From: Paracoccus saliphilus
GTDB taxonomy: Bacteria; Pseudomonadota; Alphaproteobacteria; Rhodobacterales; Rhodobacteraceae
DNA: 64,000 nucleotides
Assembly (NCBI RefSeq): GCF_028553805.1
Contig: NZ_CP067140.1
Span: forward strand, 3,830,001 to 3,894,000
Direction: 5' to 3'
Shown here: positions 55,588 through 64,000 of the stretch, piece by piece
Layout: every line of letters begins with the position of its first letter
How positions within the stretch are numbered: the stretch's first letter is position 1
Translations under genes and position numbers: made by a program
Notes under the pieces: generated by a model
Databases searched by the model: none
What the model was told of the DNA's origin: nothing
The model's input: the letters and a program-made list of their open reading frames with translations, nothing else

Positions 55588-57912
55588 TCAGCGTTTACGC
55601 ATGGCGTCCATCAGCGCGGCTCCGAAAGACCCCTGCCCGCCATCGCCTTGCGTTGCAGCTTTGCCGCCCTTGGACCTGCCCTGTCCCGTCTTGACTTTTT
55701 GCGCGGGCTTGCCCTTTTGTCCCGGATCACGGCGTTCCGTCGGGGCGCCGCCGTCCTTGCGCATCGTCAGCCCGATCCGCTTGCGGGGGATATCCACCTC
55801 GGTCACCCGCACCTTCACCACGTCGCCGACTTTGACGACCTCTCCCGGATCCTTGACGAAACGATCGGCAAGCTGGCTGATATGCACCAGCCCGTCCTGA
55901 TGCACGCCGATATCGACGAACGCCCCGAAGGCCGCAACATTGGTCACCGTGCCCTCCAGCGACATGCCGGGACGCAGGTCCTTGATATCCTCGATCCCAT
56001 CCGCGAATGACGCAGTGACAAAGCTGGGACGCGGATCCCGCCCCGGCTTTTCCAACTCGGTCAGAATGTCGCGGATGGTAGGCAGGCCGAAATGCGCATC
56101 CACGAAATCCTCGGCCCTGAGGCCCTTCAGCGCCGAGCCGTCGCCCATGATCGCGCGAATATCACGACCGCAAGCCTTCACGATCCGGCGCGCCACGCCA
56201 TAAGCCTCGGGGTGGACCGCCGAAGCATCCAACGGCTCGTCGCCCTCGCGGATACGCAGGAAGCCGGCGCATTGCTCATAGGCGCGGGGACCAAGGCCCG
56301 TCACATCCTTCAGCGCCGCACGCGAGCGGAACGCGCCATTGCCGTCGCGATGCGCCACGACCGATTCGGCAAGACGCGGCCCCAACCCGGCCACATGCGC
56401 GAGCAACGCGCTCGACGCCGTGTTCAGGTCGACGCCGACCGCGTTCACTGCGTCCTCGACAACCGCTTCCAGCGCCTTGGTCAACTGCCGCTGGTCCACG
56501 TCATGCTGATACTGCCCGACGCCGATCGATTCAGGCGGCACCTTGACCAGTTCCGCCAGCGGATCCTGCAAGCGGCGTGCAATCGAGACCGCACCACGCA
56601 GCGACACGTCCAGGTCAGGGAATTCCTTGGCAGCCAGTTCAGAGGCCGAATAGACCGAGGCCCCCGCTTCGGACACAACCACTTTCGTCGGGGCATTCAC
56701 CCCCTTGGGCAGACGCTTCAACACATCGGCAACCAGCCGTTCGGTCTCACGGCTGGCGGTGCCGTTGCCGATGGCGATCAAATCCACATCGTGGCGCGAG
56801 ATCAGCGCCAACAGAGTAGCCTCTGCCCCCGCAACATCTTTCTTGGGCGGAAAGGGATACAGAGTCGCGGTGTCCAGCAGCTTGCCGGTCGCATCGATCA
56901 CCGCCAGCTTGACGCCGGTGCGGATCCCGGGATCAAGCCCGATAGTCGCCTTGGCGCCGGCAGGCGCGGCCAGCAGCAAATCCCGCAGGTTGCGGCCGAA
57001 GACCCGGATCGCCTCGTCATGGGCGCGGTGCCGCAATTCGGTCAACAGGTCGATATACATGGTGTTGGACAATCGCACCCGCCAGGTCCATCCCGCGACC
57101 TGCCGCAGCCATTGATCGCCCGGCTGATCGCCCAGCTTACCCATGGCCTGCACGACGATTCCTTCGGCTCGCACTGCCCCCGCCTCGGGATCGGGAGCGA
57201 TGTCGATGGTCACGACCTCTTCCTTGGCGGCCCGCAGGATGGCCAAGGCCCGGTGCGCGGGTATATCGGCCCATTTCTCGCGATGGTCGAAGTAATCCGA
57301 GAACTTTGCCCCCACCTCTTCCTTGCCCGTCACAACCTTGGCCGCGATAAAGGCCTCGGTCCGCATGAATTCGCGCAAGGCCCCCAACAGCGCGGCATTC
57401 TCGGACAGTTCCTCGACCAGAATGTCGCGCGCGCCGTTCAGCGCCATTTTCACATCCGGCACCGCCTCGGTCACATAGCTCTGTGCCAATTCCTGCGGAT
57501 CTGCGCCGCGTTCGTCCTGAATCGCGCGCAGCAGGGGTTCCAGTCCGTTCTCGCGGGCTATCATCGCCTTGGTGCGGCGCTTGGGCTTGAAGGGCAGGTA
57601 AATATCCTCGAGCGCGGCCTTGGTCCCGGCTCCGGCGATGGCGCGGGCCAGTTCGTCGGTCAGCTTGCCCTGCTCGCGGATCGAACCGAGGATCGTTTCG
57701 CGTCGCGCCTCCATCTCGCGCAGATAACCCAAACGGTCGGCCAGGTTCCGCAGTTGCGTATCATCCAGCCCGCCCGTCACCTCCTTGCGGTAACGCGCCA
57801 CGAAGGGGACTGTCGCGCCCCCATCCAGAAGCTCGGCCGCCGCCGTCACCTGCGCGGGACTGGCGTTGATCTCGGTCGCGATGAGGCGAGCGATGCGTTG
57901 GGTTGAGTCCAT
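55588..57912 (-). CDS. tex: Tex family RNA-binding transcription accessory protein
   Basis: A 774-residue cytosolic protein. Order of domains: N-terminal helical Tex_N (INASPAQVTAAAELLDGGATVPFVARYRKE), YqgF-like fold (GLDPGIRTGVKLAVID), helix-hairpin-helix pair (TASSALLAHVAGLGPRLAESVVAHR), and a C-terminal S1 domain (LEGTVTNVAAFGAFVDIGVHQDG). The tail after S1 is basic and low complexity. The ATG at 57912 is preceded by GAGAGG; one five codons earlier is less likely. Confidence 0.95.
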   Translation of the reverse strand: MDSTQRIARLIATEINASPAQVTAAAELLDGGATVPFVARYRKEVTGGLDDTQLRNLADRLGYLREMEARRETILGSIREQGKLTDELARAIAGAGTKAALEDIYLPFKPKRRTKAMIARENGLEPLLRAIQDERGADPQELAQSYVTEAVPDVKMALNGARDILVEELSENAALLGALREFMRTEAFIAAKVVTGKEEVGAKFSDYFDHREKWADIPAHRALAILRAAKEEVVTIDIAPDPEAGAVRAEGIVVQAMGKLGDQPGDQWLRQVAGWTWRVRLSNTMYIDLLTELRHRAHDEAIRVFGRNLRDLLLAAPAGAKATIGLDPGIRTGVKLAVIDATGKLLDTATLYPFPPKKDVAGAEATLLALISRHDVDLIAIGNGTASRETERLVADVLKRLPKGVNAPTKVVVSEAGASVYSASELAAKEFPDLDVSLRGAVSIARRLQDPLAELVKVPPESIGVGQYQHDVDQRQLTKALEAVVEDAVNAVGVDLNTASSALLAHVAGLGPRLAESVVAHRDGNGAFRSRAALKDVTGLGPRAYEQCAGFLRIREGDEPLDASAVHPEAYGVARRIVKACGRDIRAIMGDGSALKGLRAEDFVDAHFGLPTIRDILTELEKPGRDPRPSFVTASFADGIEDIKDLRPGMSLEGTVTNVAAFGAFVDIGVHQDGLVHISQLADRFVKDPGEVVKVGDVVKVRVTEVDIPRKRIGLTMRKDGGAPTERRDPGQKGKPAQKVKTGQGRSKGGKAATQGDGGQGSFGAALMDAMRKR

Positions 57913-57972
57913 ATGGTCCTCTCTCATTCCGGGATCGAACTCTTAGCGTTGCCAAGCATTCGCGCCAAGCAT

Positions 57973-60492
57973 CTAATCAAGCTGCAGCTCCGGCAGCTTC
58001 GCCGCCTCCTCCTGCAAGACCTTGCCGCCGACACTGTCACGCACCGCCTTCCGCAGGGCACGGGAGCGTTTCAGCACCCGGCGAAAGCTGGTCTCGTTGA
58101 GTTCCAGCAGGCTGGTCGGCGTGATCGCGGTGACTTCGGCCCTGCGTGGCTTTCCGGTCAGAACCCCGATCTGCCCGAACATGTCGCCACGGCCAAGGCG
58201 GGTGGTTTGACCGGCAACCTCCTGTTCGACAGCGCCCGAGGCCACGAAAAACACGCTGCGGGAAGGACTGTCCTTGCGCGAGATGACCTTGCCCGCATTG
58301 ACATAGCGGGTGCGCAAGGCGCGGCCAAGGCGTCGCAGCTCGGCCTCGTCCAGATCGGCAAAAAGCGGGAACTGCCGCACCAGCTCCTCCTTGCGAAGTG
58401 CGAGGTCCAGATGCGGACGCCCCTCGGATTCGGTACGTCGGCGACCGATATCCTGCATCAAGGCGGTGTGCAGCTCCGCTCCGATCAACCCATCCTCGCG
58501 CATGGCATTGTATTCACGCTCTTCCAGCCGCAGGGCCGTGCGACGGATGAACCGGCGCTCCAGCTTCTCGGCATAGCCGGGATATTGCAGCCTCAGCCCC
58601 TCGATTGCCGTGCCTACGGCCTCGACCCGGCGGTTCAACAACTCATGCAGCAATTCCGCCACCCGTTTGCCGTGAATGCGGCGAATACGGTGATCAATGA
58701 AACCGTGCAAATCTCGCAGGATCAGCCGTTTGGCCAAAAGCATCTCGAACCGGTCAGCAGTCATCCGTGCCAAGGGCCGTGCGATCCGCAGCCGGTTACG
58801 CAGGAACGCCGCCAGCCGGAAATCCTTGCCGTAGCGCAGATTACGCCTTGCAGCCCGCTGATAACCCGTGCGCCCGCCCGTCCGCGCCGCCTCTATCAGC
58901 CTGTCGGCGTCAAACAGCATCTGCTCGGACAGCCGTGCACTGATGGCACGTTCGCGGAAGCGTTCGAGGATCACTTCGCGTTCATATCCCGCCAGTGCGA
59001 TCAACCCTAAGGTGATACGGTCGCGGTCAAGGATCTCGGTGTTGTCCTCGGCTTCCGCCCGCTCTACCGCTTCGTCCAGCCGTTCCGCAAAACGCTTGGC
59101 CTCGGAGCGGACGGTTTCTCGGGTCAGTTTGTAGTTTTCGGCGGTCTCGGCAACCTCTTCGCGCACTGTCTGCAAGGAAACTGCGATGACCTGGTTCGAC
59201 AGCGCCACGTCGAGGGGAGACAACTTGTCCAACCCCAGCTTGCCGATCACCCAACGTAAACTCGTGCCCTGCACCAGCAGCGTGAAGAGGGTAAAGCCGG
59301 TCGCCAGGATACCCACCAGCCGCTTGGTCTCGACCGGCACACGCAAGCTTTCCGTCACCGCCAGCGCCAGCGCCAATGTAACCGCCCCGCGCAGACCGCC
59401 CCAAAGGATCGCACTGCGATAGCGCCTGTCCACATGCGGCGAGACACCCAGAACCGACAGAAGCGGCATCAGCCCGAACAGCACGACGGCACGGGCGAAT
59501 GTGGCCGCCCCGATAACCACCAGCACCAAGGCAAAATCACCGGGCCGCACCTCGCCCAGAAGACGGGGAATCAACAGCGCAGCGAGGATAAAGATCAGCG
59601 CCCCGGCCCAATGCGCCAGCAGGTCCCAGACCTCGCGCAGATTGGTCCAGAAGGCGGGTGAAAGCCGTCCCGGCCCGATGATATTCATGGTCAGTCCAGC
59701 GACCACCACCCCGATCACGCCCGAAGCGCCGAAAAGCTGTTCCGAGATGATATAGGCCAGATAGGGCACCGCGACCGATACCGAAATCTGCGCCAGCTCG
59801 AAGCGCGCGAACAATGCCATCATGGCAACGGCAATGCGCGCGGTCAGCCATCCTGCGGCAGTGCCGCCGACGAACAGCATGGGAAAACTGCGGATCGCGT
59901 CGCCCAGCCCCGGATCGGGCAGCCCGAGCATGACGAACCCCATGAACAGGCCAAACAACGCGATGGCCGCCGCATCGTTCAGCAGGCTCTCGCCCTCGAT
60001 GATCCGCGCCAGTCGGCGCGGAGCGGACAGCGACCGGAAGATCCCTACTACGGCGGAAGGGTCTGTGGTCGACACGATCGAGCCAATCAGCAGACAGACC
60101 ACCAACGGCAGCCCGCTGACCCAGGAGAGGGCATAGCCGATGGTCACCGTGGCGACGAAAACCGCCACCACCGCCAATGTGAGAATCGGCACCCAGTCAT
60201 CCAGCATCCGCCGGACATTCATCCCCAATGTGGCCTGAAAGATCAGCGTGGGCAGGAAGACATAGAGAAACACGTTCGATCGGATCGGCAGCCCCAGGAT
60301 CGCCTCGGCCACCGGATTCAGCGCATCGGTCAGCTCTGTGCGCAGGAAAAAGATCGCCCCCGCGCCGATCATCGTGCCGAGAACGGCAAGGATCACACTG
60401 TAAGGCAGCGATAATCGCGCCGCCAACGGTTCCGCGAGGCCGATGACAACGAAGAGCGATGCCGCGATGGTGGTCAAAAGAACGATGTCCAT
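57973..60492 (-). CDS. CPA1-family Na+(K+)/H+ antiporter with C-terminal cyclic-nucleotide-binding-like domain
   Basis: An 839-residue protein. The N-terminal half has about 12 helices with the CPA1 ion-binding motif STTDPSAVVGIF and EGESLLNDAAAIALFG. The cytoplasmic half has a charged helical region (roughly 440-690) and then a cNMP-binding fold near 690-820 (LFADLDEAELRRLG, YVNAGKVISRKDSPSRSVFFVASG, GDMFGQIGVLTGKPRRAEV). In the phosphate-binding cassette the usual Glu of FGE is Gln, so nucleotide binding is uncertain. A 60-bp gap leads to tex. Confidence 0.88.
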   Translation of the reverse strand: MDIVLLTTIAASLFVVIGLAEPLAARLSLPYSVILAVLGTMIGAGAIFFLRTELTDALNPVAEAILGLPIRSNVFLYVFLPTLIFQATLGMNVRRMLDDWVPILTLAVVAVFVATVTIGYALSWVSGLPLVVCLLIGSIVSTTDPSAVVGIFRSLSAPRRLARIIEGESLLNDAAAIALFGLFMGFVMLGLPDPGLGDAIRSFPMLFVGGTAAGWLTARIAVAMMALFARFELAQISVSVAVPYLAYIISEQLFGASGVIGVVVAGLTMNIIGPGRLSPAFWTNLREVWDLLAHWAGALIFILAALLIPRLLGEVRPGDFALVLVVIGAATFARAVVLFGLMPLLSVLGVSPHVDRRYRSAILWGGLRGAVTLALALAVTESLRVPVETKRLVGILATGFTLFTLLVQGTSLRWVIGKLGLDKLSPLDVALSNQVIAVSLQTVREEVAETAENYKLTRETVRSEAKRFAERLDEAVERAEAEDNTEILDRDRITLGLIALAGYEREVILERFRERAISARLSEQMLFDADRLIEAARTGGRTGYQRAARRNLRYGKDFRLAAFLRNRLRIARPLARMTADRFEMLLAKRLILRDLHGFIDHRIRRIHGKRVAELLHELLNRRVEAVGTAIEGLRLQYPGYAEKLERRFIRRTALRLEEREYNAMREDGLIGAELHTALMQDIGRRRTESEGRPHLDLALRKEELVRQFPLFADLDEAELRRLGRALRTRYVNAGKVISRKDSPSRSVFFVASGAVEQEVAGQTTRLGRGDMFGQIGVLTGKPRRAEVTAITPTSLLELNETSFRRVLKRSRALRKAVRDSVGGKVLQEEAAKLPELQLD

Positions 60493-60651
60493 ATCCCTGC
60501 GATAGCGGGAAAAACCCGGGCAGGGAATATCACGGAGCACTTGGGAGGGCGGATATTTTGAAATCTGCCTTGCATCGAGGCGTGTCAGGCGAACCCCGGA
60601 GGGATTGATACCCGGCCCTATAGGTATCGCCAGACAATATTATTCTGGGCG

Positions 60652-61620
60652 TCAGCTAATCCCGGCTGCCAGCAACGCCAGGTCTCGATGGCCACGCCCG
60701 GCCAGTTCCGTTGCCGCACCCCATGCGCGCATACCGCTGCGGCAGCACAGCACCACACGCCGCCCGGCCGGAGGTTGCCACGCGGACATGGCTTCGGGCA
60801 GCAGGCGCAGGGCACCGGTCGTGACAGCACGCGGAGCCTCGCTTTCCGGGCGTAGCTCTACCACGCAATCGGCGTCGCGCAGATCACTCCGTGAGATGAA
60901 AGGCAGCGCCGGGCCGTCGGGTTCCGGGGCGTCGTCGAAGCGAAAGCCGCCAAATCGCCACCCTGCCAGATCGACCGTCACCGCCTGCCCGATGGGCGAA
61001 GGCTCCATTCGCAGCAGGACGGACATCGCCATCTGCGCCTGCAACGCCCCCATCACTGCGACCGCCGGCCCCATTACGCCTGCCGTCGCACAGTTTTGTG
61101 CCCGCTGCGGCAGATCCGGGAACAATGCCCGCAAGCTTGGGCCGGTGCCGCAGAAACCGCCCATATATCCCTGCCGCCCAAGCACCGAGGCAGCGATCAG
61201 TGGCAGCCTGCGGCTCATGCAGGCATCCGAAAGGATATAGCTCACCGCAAAGCTGTCCGCCGCATCAATGACCAGATCGGCACCCTCAAGCATTGCGCCG
61301 ACCGTGACCGGGTCCAGCCACCCGTGGATTGCCTCGATCGCGATTTCCGGGTTCAGCGCCATGGCCTCGCGTGCAGCGCAATCGGCTTTAGGCTTGCCGA
61401 TATCGGCATTGCGAAACAGCGTCTGGCGATGAAGGTTGCTCTCATCGACGCAATCGCCATCCACGATCCGCAACCGCCCCACTCCGGCCCCGGCCAGCGC
61501 CGGGATCACGGTCGCGCCCAAGCCCCCGGCACCGACGATCAGCACATCGGCAGCGGCCAGCCGTGCCTGCCCCTCTGCCCCAATTTCAGGCAGGATCATC
61601 TGGCGATCATAACGGGACAT
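60652..61620 (-). CDS. thiF: ThiF/MoeB-type sulfur-carrier adenylyltransferase with C-terminal rhodanese domain
   Basis: A 322-residue E1-like enzyme: [21 protein letters not shown], nucleotide loop IVGAGGLGATVIPALAGAGVG, and DAADSFAVSYILSDA. The last ~90 residues form a rhodanese domain with the active-site loop LCCRSGMRAWG, as in MoeB-R proteins, so it may both adenylylate ThiS and supply sulfur to it. It overlaps the thiE stop by 14 nt. A MoeB role cannot be excluded, but the operon points to thiamine thiazole synthesis. Confidence 0.88.
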   Translation of the reverse strand: MSRYDRQMILPEIGAEGQARLAAADVLIVGAGGLGATVIPALAGAGVGRLRIVDGDCVDESNLHRQTLFRNADIGKPKADCAAREAMALNPEIAIEAIHGWLDPVTVGAMLEGADLVIDAADSFAVSYILSDACMSRRLPLIAASVLGRQGYMGGFCGTGPSLRALFPDLPQRAQNCATAGVMGPAVAVMGALQAQMAMSVLLRMEPSPIGQAVTVDLAGWRFGGFRFDDAPEPDGPALPFISRSDLRDADCVVELRPESEAPRAVTTGALRLLPEAMSAWQPPAGRRVVLCCRSGMRAWGAATELAGRGHRDLALLAAGIS

Positions 61621-62224
61621 GAGCACCCTCCCGCGTGGCCGCGATCCATTCCCGGCAGCGCGCCTCGGGATCGGGGGCCGTCTGAATGTCGGTCACCACG
61701 GCCGCGCTGTCCGCGCCCGCAGCAAAAACACCGGGCAGGCGCTCGGGTGTGAGTCCGCCGATGGCAACCAGTGGCACATCACCCACCCGGCGCTTCCAGC
61801 CACGGACACGGTCCAACCCCTGCGGACCCCATTTCATCTTTTTCAACAACGTCGGATAAACCGGCCCAAGAGCGACATATTCCGGGCCGAAGGACAGCGC
61901 GCGATCCAGTTCCACTTCATCATGCGTGGACAAGCCAAAGCGCACGCCTCCCCGCCGAAGCGCGTCAAAATCGGCGTCGTCCATATCCTCTTGTCCCAGA
62001 TGAACGAAATCCACGCGCATATCCAATGCCAGTTGCCAGAAATCGTTCAGCACCAGCTGCGCCCCATGCGCCGCGCAGCAATCGCGGGCCCGCGCCACCT
62101 GATCGCGCAGAGCAGCGCCCTCGGCGTCCTTGACCCGCAACTGCACCAGTCGCACGCCCAGAGGCACCAACCGCTCCAACAGATCGGCATTCGCAGTGAT
62201 GAGATAAAACCGGTCCAGCGTCAT
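61607..62224 (-). CDS. thiE: Thiamine phosphate synthase
   Basis: A 205-residue TIM-barrel enzyme joining the pyrimidine and thiazole halves of thiamine. [37 protein letters not shown] and [15 protein letters not shown] are the family blocks. It overlaps thiG by 4 nt (ATGA) upstream and the thiF start downstream, so translation is coupled along the operon. Confidence 0.93.
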   Translation of the reverse strand: MTLDRFYLITANADLLERLVPLGVRLVQLRVKDAEGAALRDQVARARDCCAAHGAQLVLNDFWQLALDMRVDFVHLGQEDMDDADFDALRRGGVRFGLSTHDEVELDRALSFGPEYVALGPVYPTLLKKMKWGPQGLDRVRGWKRRVGDVPLVAIGGLTPERLPGVFAAGADSAAVVTDIQTAPDPEARCREWIAATREGAHVPL

Positions 62225-62979
62225 GACAGCGCCGCCATGCCGAAAATCGGGGTTGAGGCCACCGCCATATCGCGCTGCCCCATCAACCCGGCCTCATGTG
62301 CCAGTCGCCCGGCCTCGACCGCCCCGGCAAAAGCCCGGGCCATTGTCACTGGATCGCCTGCCTTGGCCACGGCAGTGTTCAGCAGCACCGCATCAAAACC
62401 CATCTCCATCGCCTTTGCCGCCTGCGACGGTGCGCCCAAGCCCGCATCGATCACCAGCGGAATATCCGGGAAATGTGCCCGCATCGTGCACAGCGCATCC
62501 TCGTGCCGCAGCCCCTGCCCCGAGCCGATCGGCGCGCCCCATGGCATCAGCACCCTGCACCCGGCCTCGACCAGCTTCTCGCCCAGGATCAGGTCCTCGG
62601 TCGTGTAGGGAAACACCTCGAAGCCATCGGCACACAGGATTCGCGCCGCCTCTACCAGCGCGAATGGATCGGGTTGTAGCGTATCGGCATGGCCGATCAC
62701 CTCCAACTTGATCCAGTTGGTGTCGAACAGCTCGCGCGCCATCTGCGCCGTGGTGATCGCCTCGCGAGCGCTATGGCAGCCCGCCGTATTGGGCAAAAGC
62801 CGGCAACCGCTGGTCTTGATCAGGTCGCGGAACCCCGCGCCCCCCGCCCCTTCCCGGCGCAGGCTGACGGTGATGATCTCTGCCTGCGAGGCGGCAATCG
62901 CATCGCTCAGCACCTTGGGCGAGGGATATTGCGCGGTCCCCAGCATCAGCCGCGATTTCGGAGTGATCCCGTAAAACAT
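62221..62979 (-). CDS. thiG: Thiazole synthase
   Basis: A 252-residue TIM-barrel enzyme assembling the thiamine thiazole from deoxyxylulose phosphate, dehydroglycine and ThiS-thiocarboxylate. [17 protein letters not shown], the Schiff-base lysine in [32 protein letters not shown] and [19 protein letters not shown] are diagnostic. It lies 3 bp after thiS. Confidence 0.97.
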   Translation of the reverse strand: MFYGITPKSRLMLGTAQYPSPKVLSDAIAASQAEIITVSLRREGAGGAGFRDLIKTSGCRLLPNTAGCHSAREAITTAQMARELFDTNWIKLEVIGHADTLQPDPFALVEAARILCADGFEVFPYTTEDLILGEKLVEAGCRVLMPWGAPIGSGQGLRHEDALCTMRAHFPDIPLVIDAGLGAPSQAAKAMEMGFDAVLLNTAVAKAGDPVTMARAFAGAVEAGRLAHEAGLMGQRDMAVASTPIFGMAALS

Positions 62980-62982
62980 CGC

Positions 62983-63180
62983 TCAGCCCCCTTGCATCGG
63001 TGACAGCACTTCGATCCGGGCGCCCTCGGTCAGTGCCTTTCCATCCCGCATGCCGCGCGGCACGAATTCGCCGTTCACCGCGGTTGCGACCGAGGGCGCT
63101 GCAAGGCCCCGCTCTTCGATCAGTTGGGACAGTGTGGCGGCGGAGGTCTCGACCTGCTCGCCATTCAGTTCAACTCGCAT
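62983..63180 (-). CDS. thiS: Sulfur carrier protein ThiS
   Basis: A 65-residue ubiquitin-like carrier ending in the essential Gly-Gly (VLSPMQGG), which is adenylylated by ThiF and converted to a thiocarboxylate. MRVELNGEQVETSAATLSQL and VATAVNGEFVPRG fit the fold. It overlaps the thiO end by 11 nt. Confidence 0.95.
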   Translation of the reverse strand: MRVELNGEQVETSAATLSQLIEERGLAAPSVATAVNGEFVPRGMRDGKALTEGARIEVLSPMQGG

Positions 63181-64000
63181 CTCGCATCTCCATCTGCAGG
63201 CGATCCGCCAGGGCTTCGGCCAGAGCCGGAGCCATCAGGAAACCGTGGCGATACATGCCGTTGACATGGATACGCCCGCCTTCCTCGCGGATCGCAGGAA
63301 TATTGTCGGGGAACGCCGGACGCAGCCCTGCGCCCGCTTCGACCAACCGCGCCTCGGCAAAGCCGGGATGCAGGGTATAGGCGGCAGACAGCAGTTCCAT
63401 GATCGCACGGGCAGTGATCGGGTCGGGATCGTCGGTCTCGACCATCGTCGCGCCGATCATGTAGCGCCCCTGCCCGCGTGGCACGACATAACAGGGAAAG
63501 CGCGGATGCAGAAGCCGGACCGTTCGGGTCAGCTCCAGTTCCGGCGCCTCGACGATCAGCATTTCGCCCCTGACCCCGCGCAAATCGGGCAGCAGATCGC
63601 GCGCGGCCATCCCCCGGCAATCGATCACCCGCCCGCGCGCCTCTCCCCGCCGGATTGGCACGCCCTCGCCGGTCAAGCGGTCCCGCAGGGCGGTCATGGC
63701 AGCGCGCGGGTCCAGATGTGCCTCTTCGGCAAAGAGCAGCCCGCGCACAAACCGACCCTGAAGATCCGGCTCCAGCTTGCCCGGATCGGTCCCCACATGC
63801 CCCGTTGTCATCCGCGCGTAGCGATCCAACTCCGCGCCATCGCGTGGCGGAGCCACGACTAATGTGCCGCGCCTGACCACACCCGGCACTCGCGCCGCCC
63901 ACCAATCGGCGGCGCCTGCACCGGCGCTGACGACCTCGGGCGGCGCGGATTCGCCTTCGCATCCCGGCGCAAGCATCCCCCCGGCCCAATGCGAGGCCGG
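63170..64000 (-). CDS. thiO: Glycine oxidase ThiO (5' end beyond window)
   Basis: 276 C-terminal residues of an FAD-dependent glycine oxidase that supplies the imine for ThiG. The visible part starts at PASHWAGGMLAPGCEGES, which follows the FAD-binding N-terminus in complete proteins, and includes VIDCRGMAARD, VPRGQGRYMIGATMVETDD and VNGMYRHGFLMAPALAEAL. The N-terminal dinucleotide motif, and any TPP riboswitch leading the operon, would lie right of position 64000. Confidence 0.92.
   Translation of the reverse strand, partial: PASHWAGGMLAPGCEGESAPPEVVSAGAGAADWWAARVPGVVRRGTLVVAPPRDGAELDRYARMTTGHVGTDPGKLEPDLQGRFVRGLLFAEEAHLDPRAAMTALRDRLTGEGVPIRRGEARGRVIDCRGMAARDLLPDLRGVRGEMLIVEAPELELTRTVRLLHPRFPCYVVPRGQGRYMIGATMVETDDPDPITARAIMELLSAAYTLHPGFAEARLVEAGAGLRPAFPDNIPAIREEGGRIHVNGMYRHGFLMAPALAEALADRLQMEMRDAS

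Noticed and set aside
1..64000. CRISPR arrays or rRNA genes
   Set aside because: No spaced palindromic repeat array and no rRNA-like sequence seen; the phased repeats near 30.5 kb have only 3-nt spacers.

Overview
The window is a GC-rich, densely coded alphaproteobacterial chromosome segment. It most resembles Rhodobacteraceae, probably Paracoccus or a close relative. This is inferred from gene content and order: a SUF cluster with two desulfurases, a stand-alone NDUFS4-type complex I subunit gene, glutathione-dependent formaldehyde-activating enzyme, and fused TAXI-type TRAP permease. No rRNA marker is present, so the genus is not proven.

Layout. 1-10.6 kb: catabolic and C1 genes, namely an ECHDC3-like crotonase, a GFA-fold protein, and a minus-strand series TAXI binding protein > fused TRAP permease > Usp > threonine/serine dehydratase > formate-THF ligase, with a class III aminotransferase upstream. 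10.6-15.9 kb: a uracil-DNA glycosylase-like gene, a short capsule-export operon (kpsT-like, kpsE-like, kdsA) and a BaiN/HI0933-type flavoprotein. 15.95 kb: tRNA-Gln(UUG), followed by an accessory region to about 27.3 kb. That region holds a decayed IS5-family transposase carrying a 15-copy GGGCAC hexamer tract, an AT-rich pair of unknown genes split by an intact IS427-type element, an IS3-family element, an ion channel/LtrA pair, an SDR/LysR divergent pair, a GNAT gene, and remnants of a GntR-type regulator and a sulfatase.

27.3-44.9 kb is core: NDUFS4-like, I78 inhibitor, uvrB, a D-amino-acid dehydrogenase-like gene, then the long minus-strand coaBC > cysteine desulfurase > sufB > DUF74 > sufC > sufD > two membrane proteins > sufS operon, largely translationally coupled by 1-4 nt overlaps. 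It continues with comM, gshB, yraN and rsmI. 44.9-53.8 kb: LpoA-like lipoprotein, glnD, murJ, a rhomboid homologue that has lost its catalytic residues, trpS, gfa and a CAP-domain lipoprotein. 53.8-64 kb: a small membrane ORF, then a minus-strand CPA1 antiporter > tex > AGE epimerase series, and the thiamine operon thiO(partial) > thiS > thiG > thiE > thiF-rhodanese running in from the right edge.

The clearest unexplained sequence structures are non-coding or decayed: the hexamer expansion, three to four 11-bp-period CTGTGTAC repeats upstream of uvrB, and a dispersed hairpin-plus-TATTT intergenic repeat in three copies. Among proteins, the conserved-looking pseudo-rhomboid and the crotonase lacking both catalytic glutamates stand out. 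I did not find a convincing complete new defence or biosynthetic system. The AT-rich two-gene unit at 17.5-19.0 kb is the most plausible unknown module, but it is interrupted and truncated.
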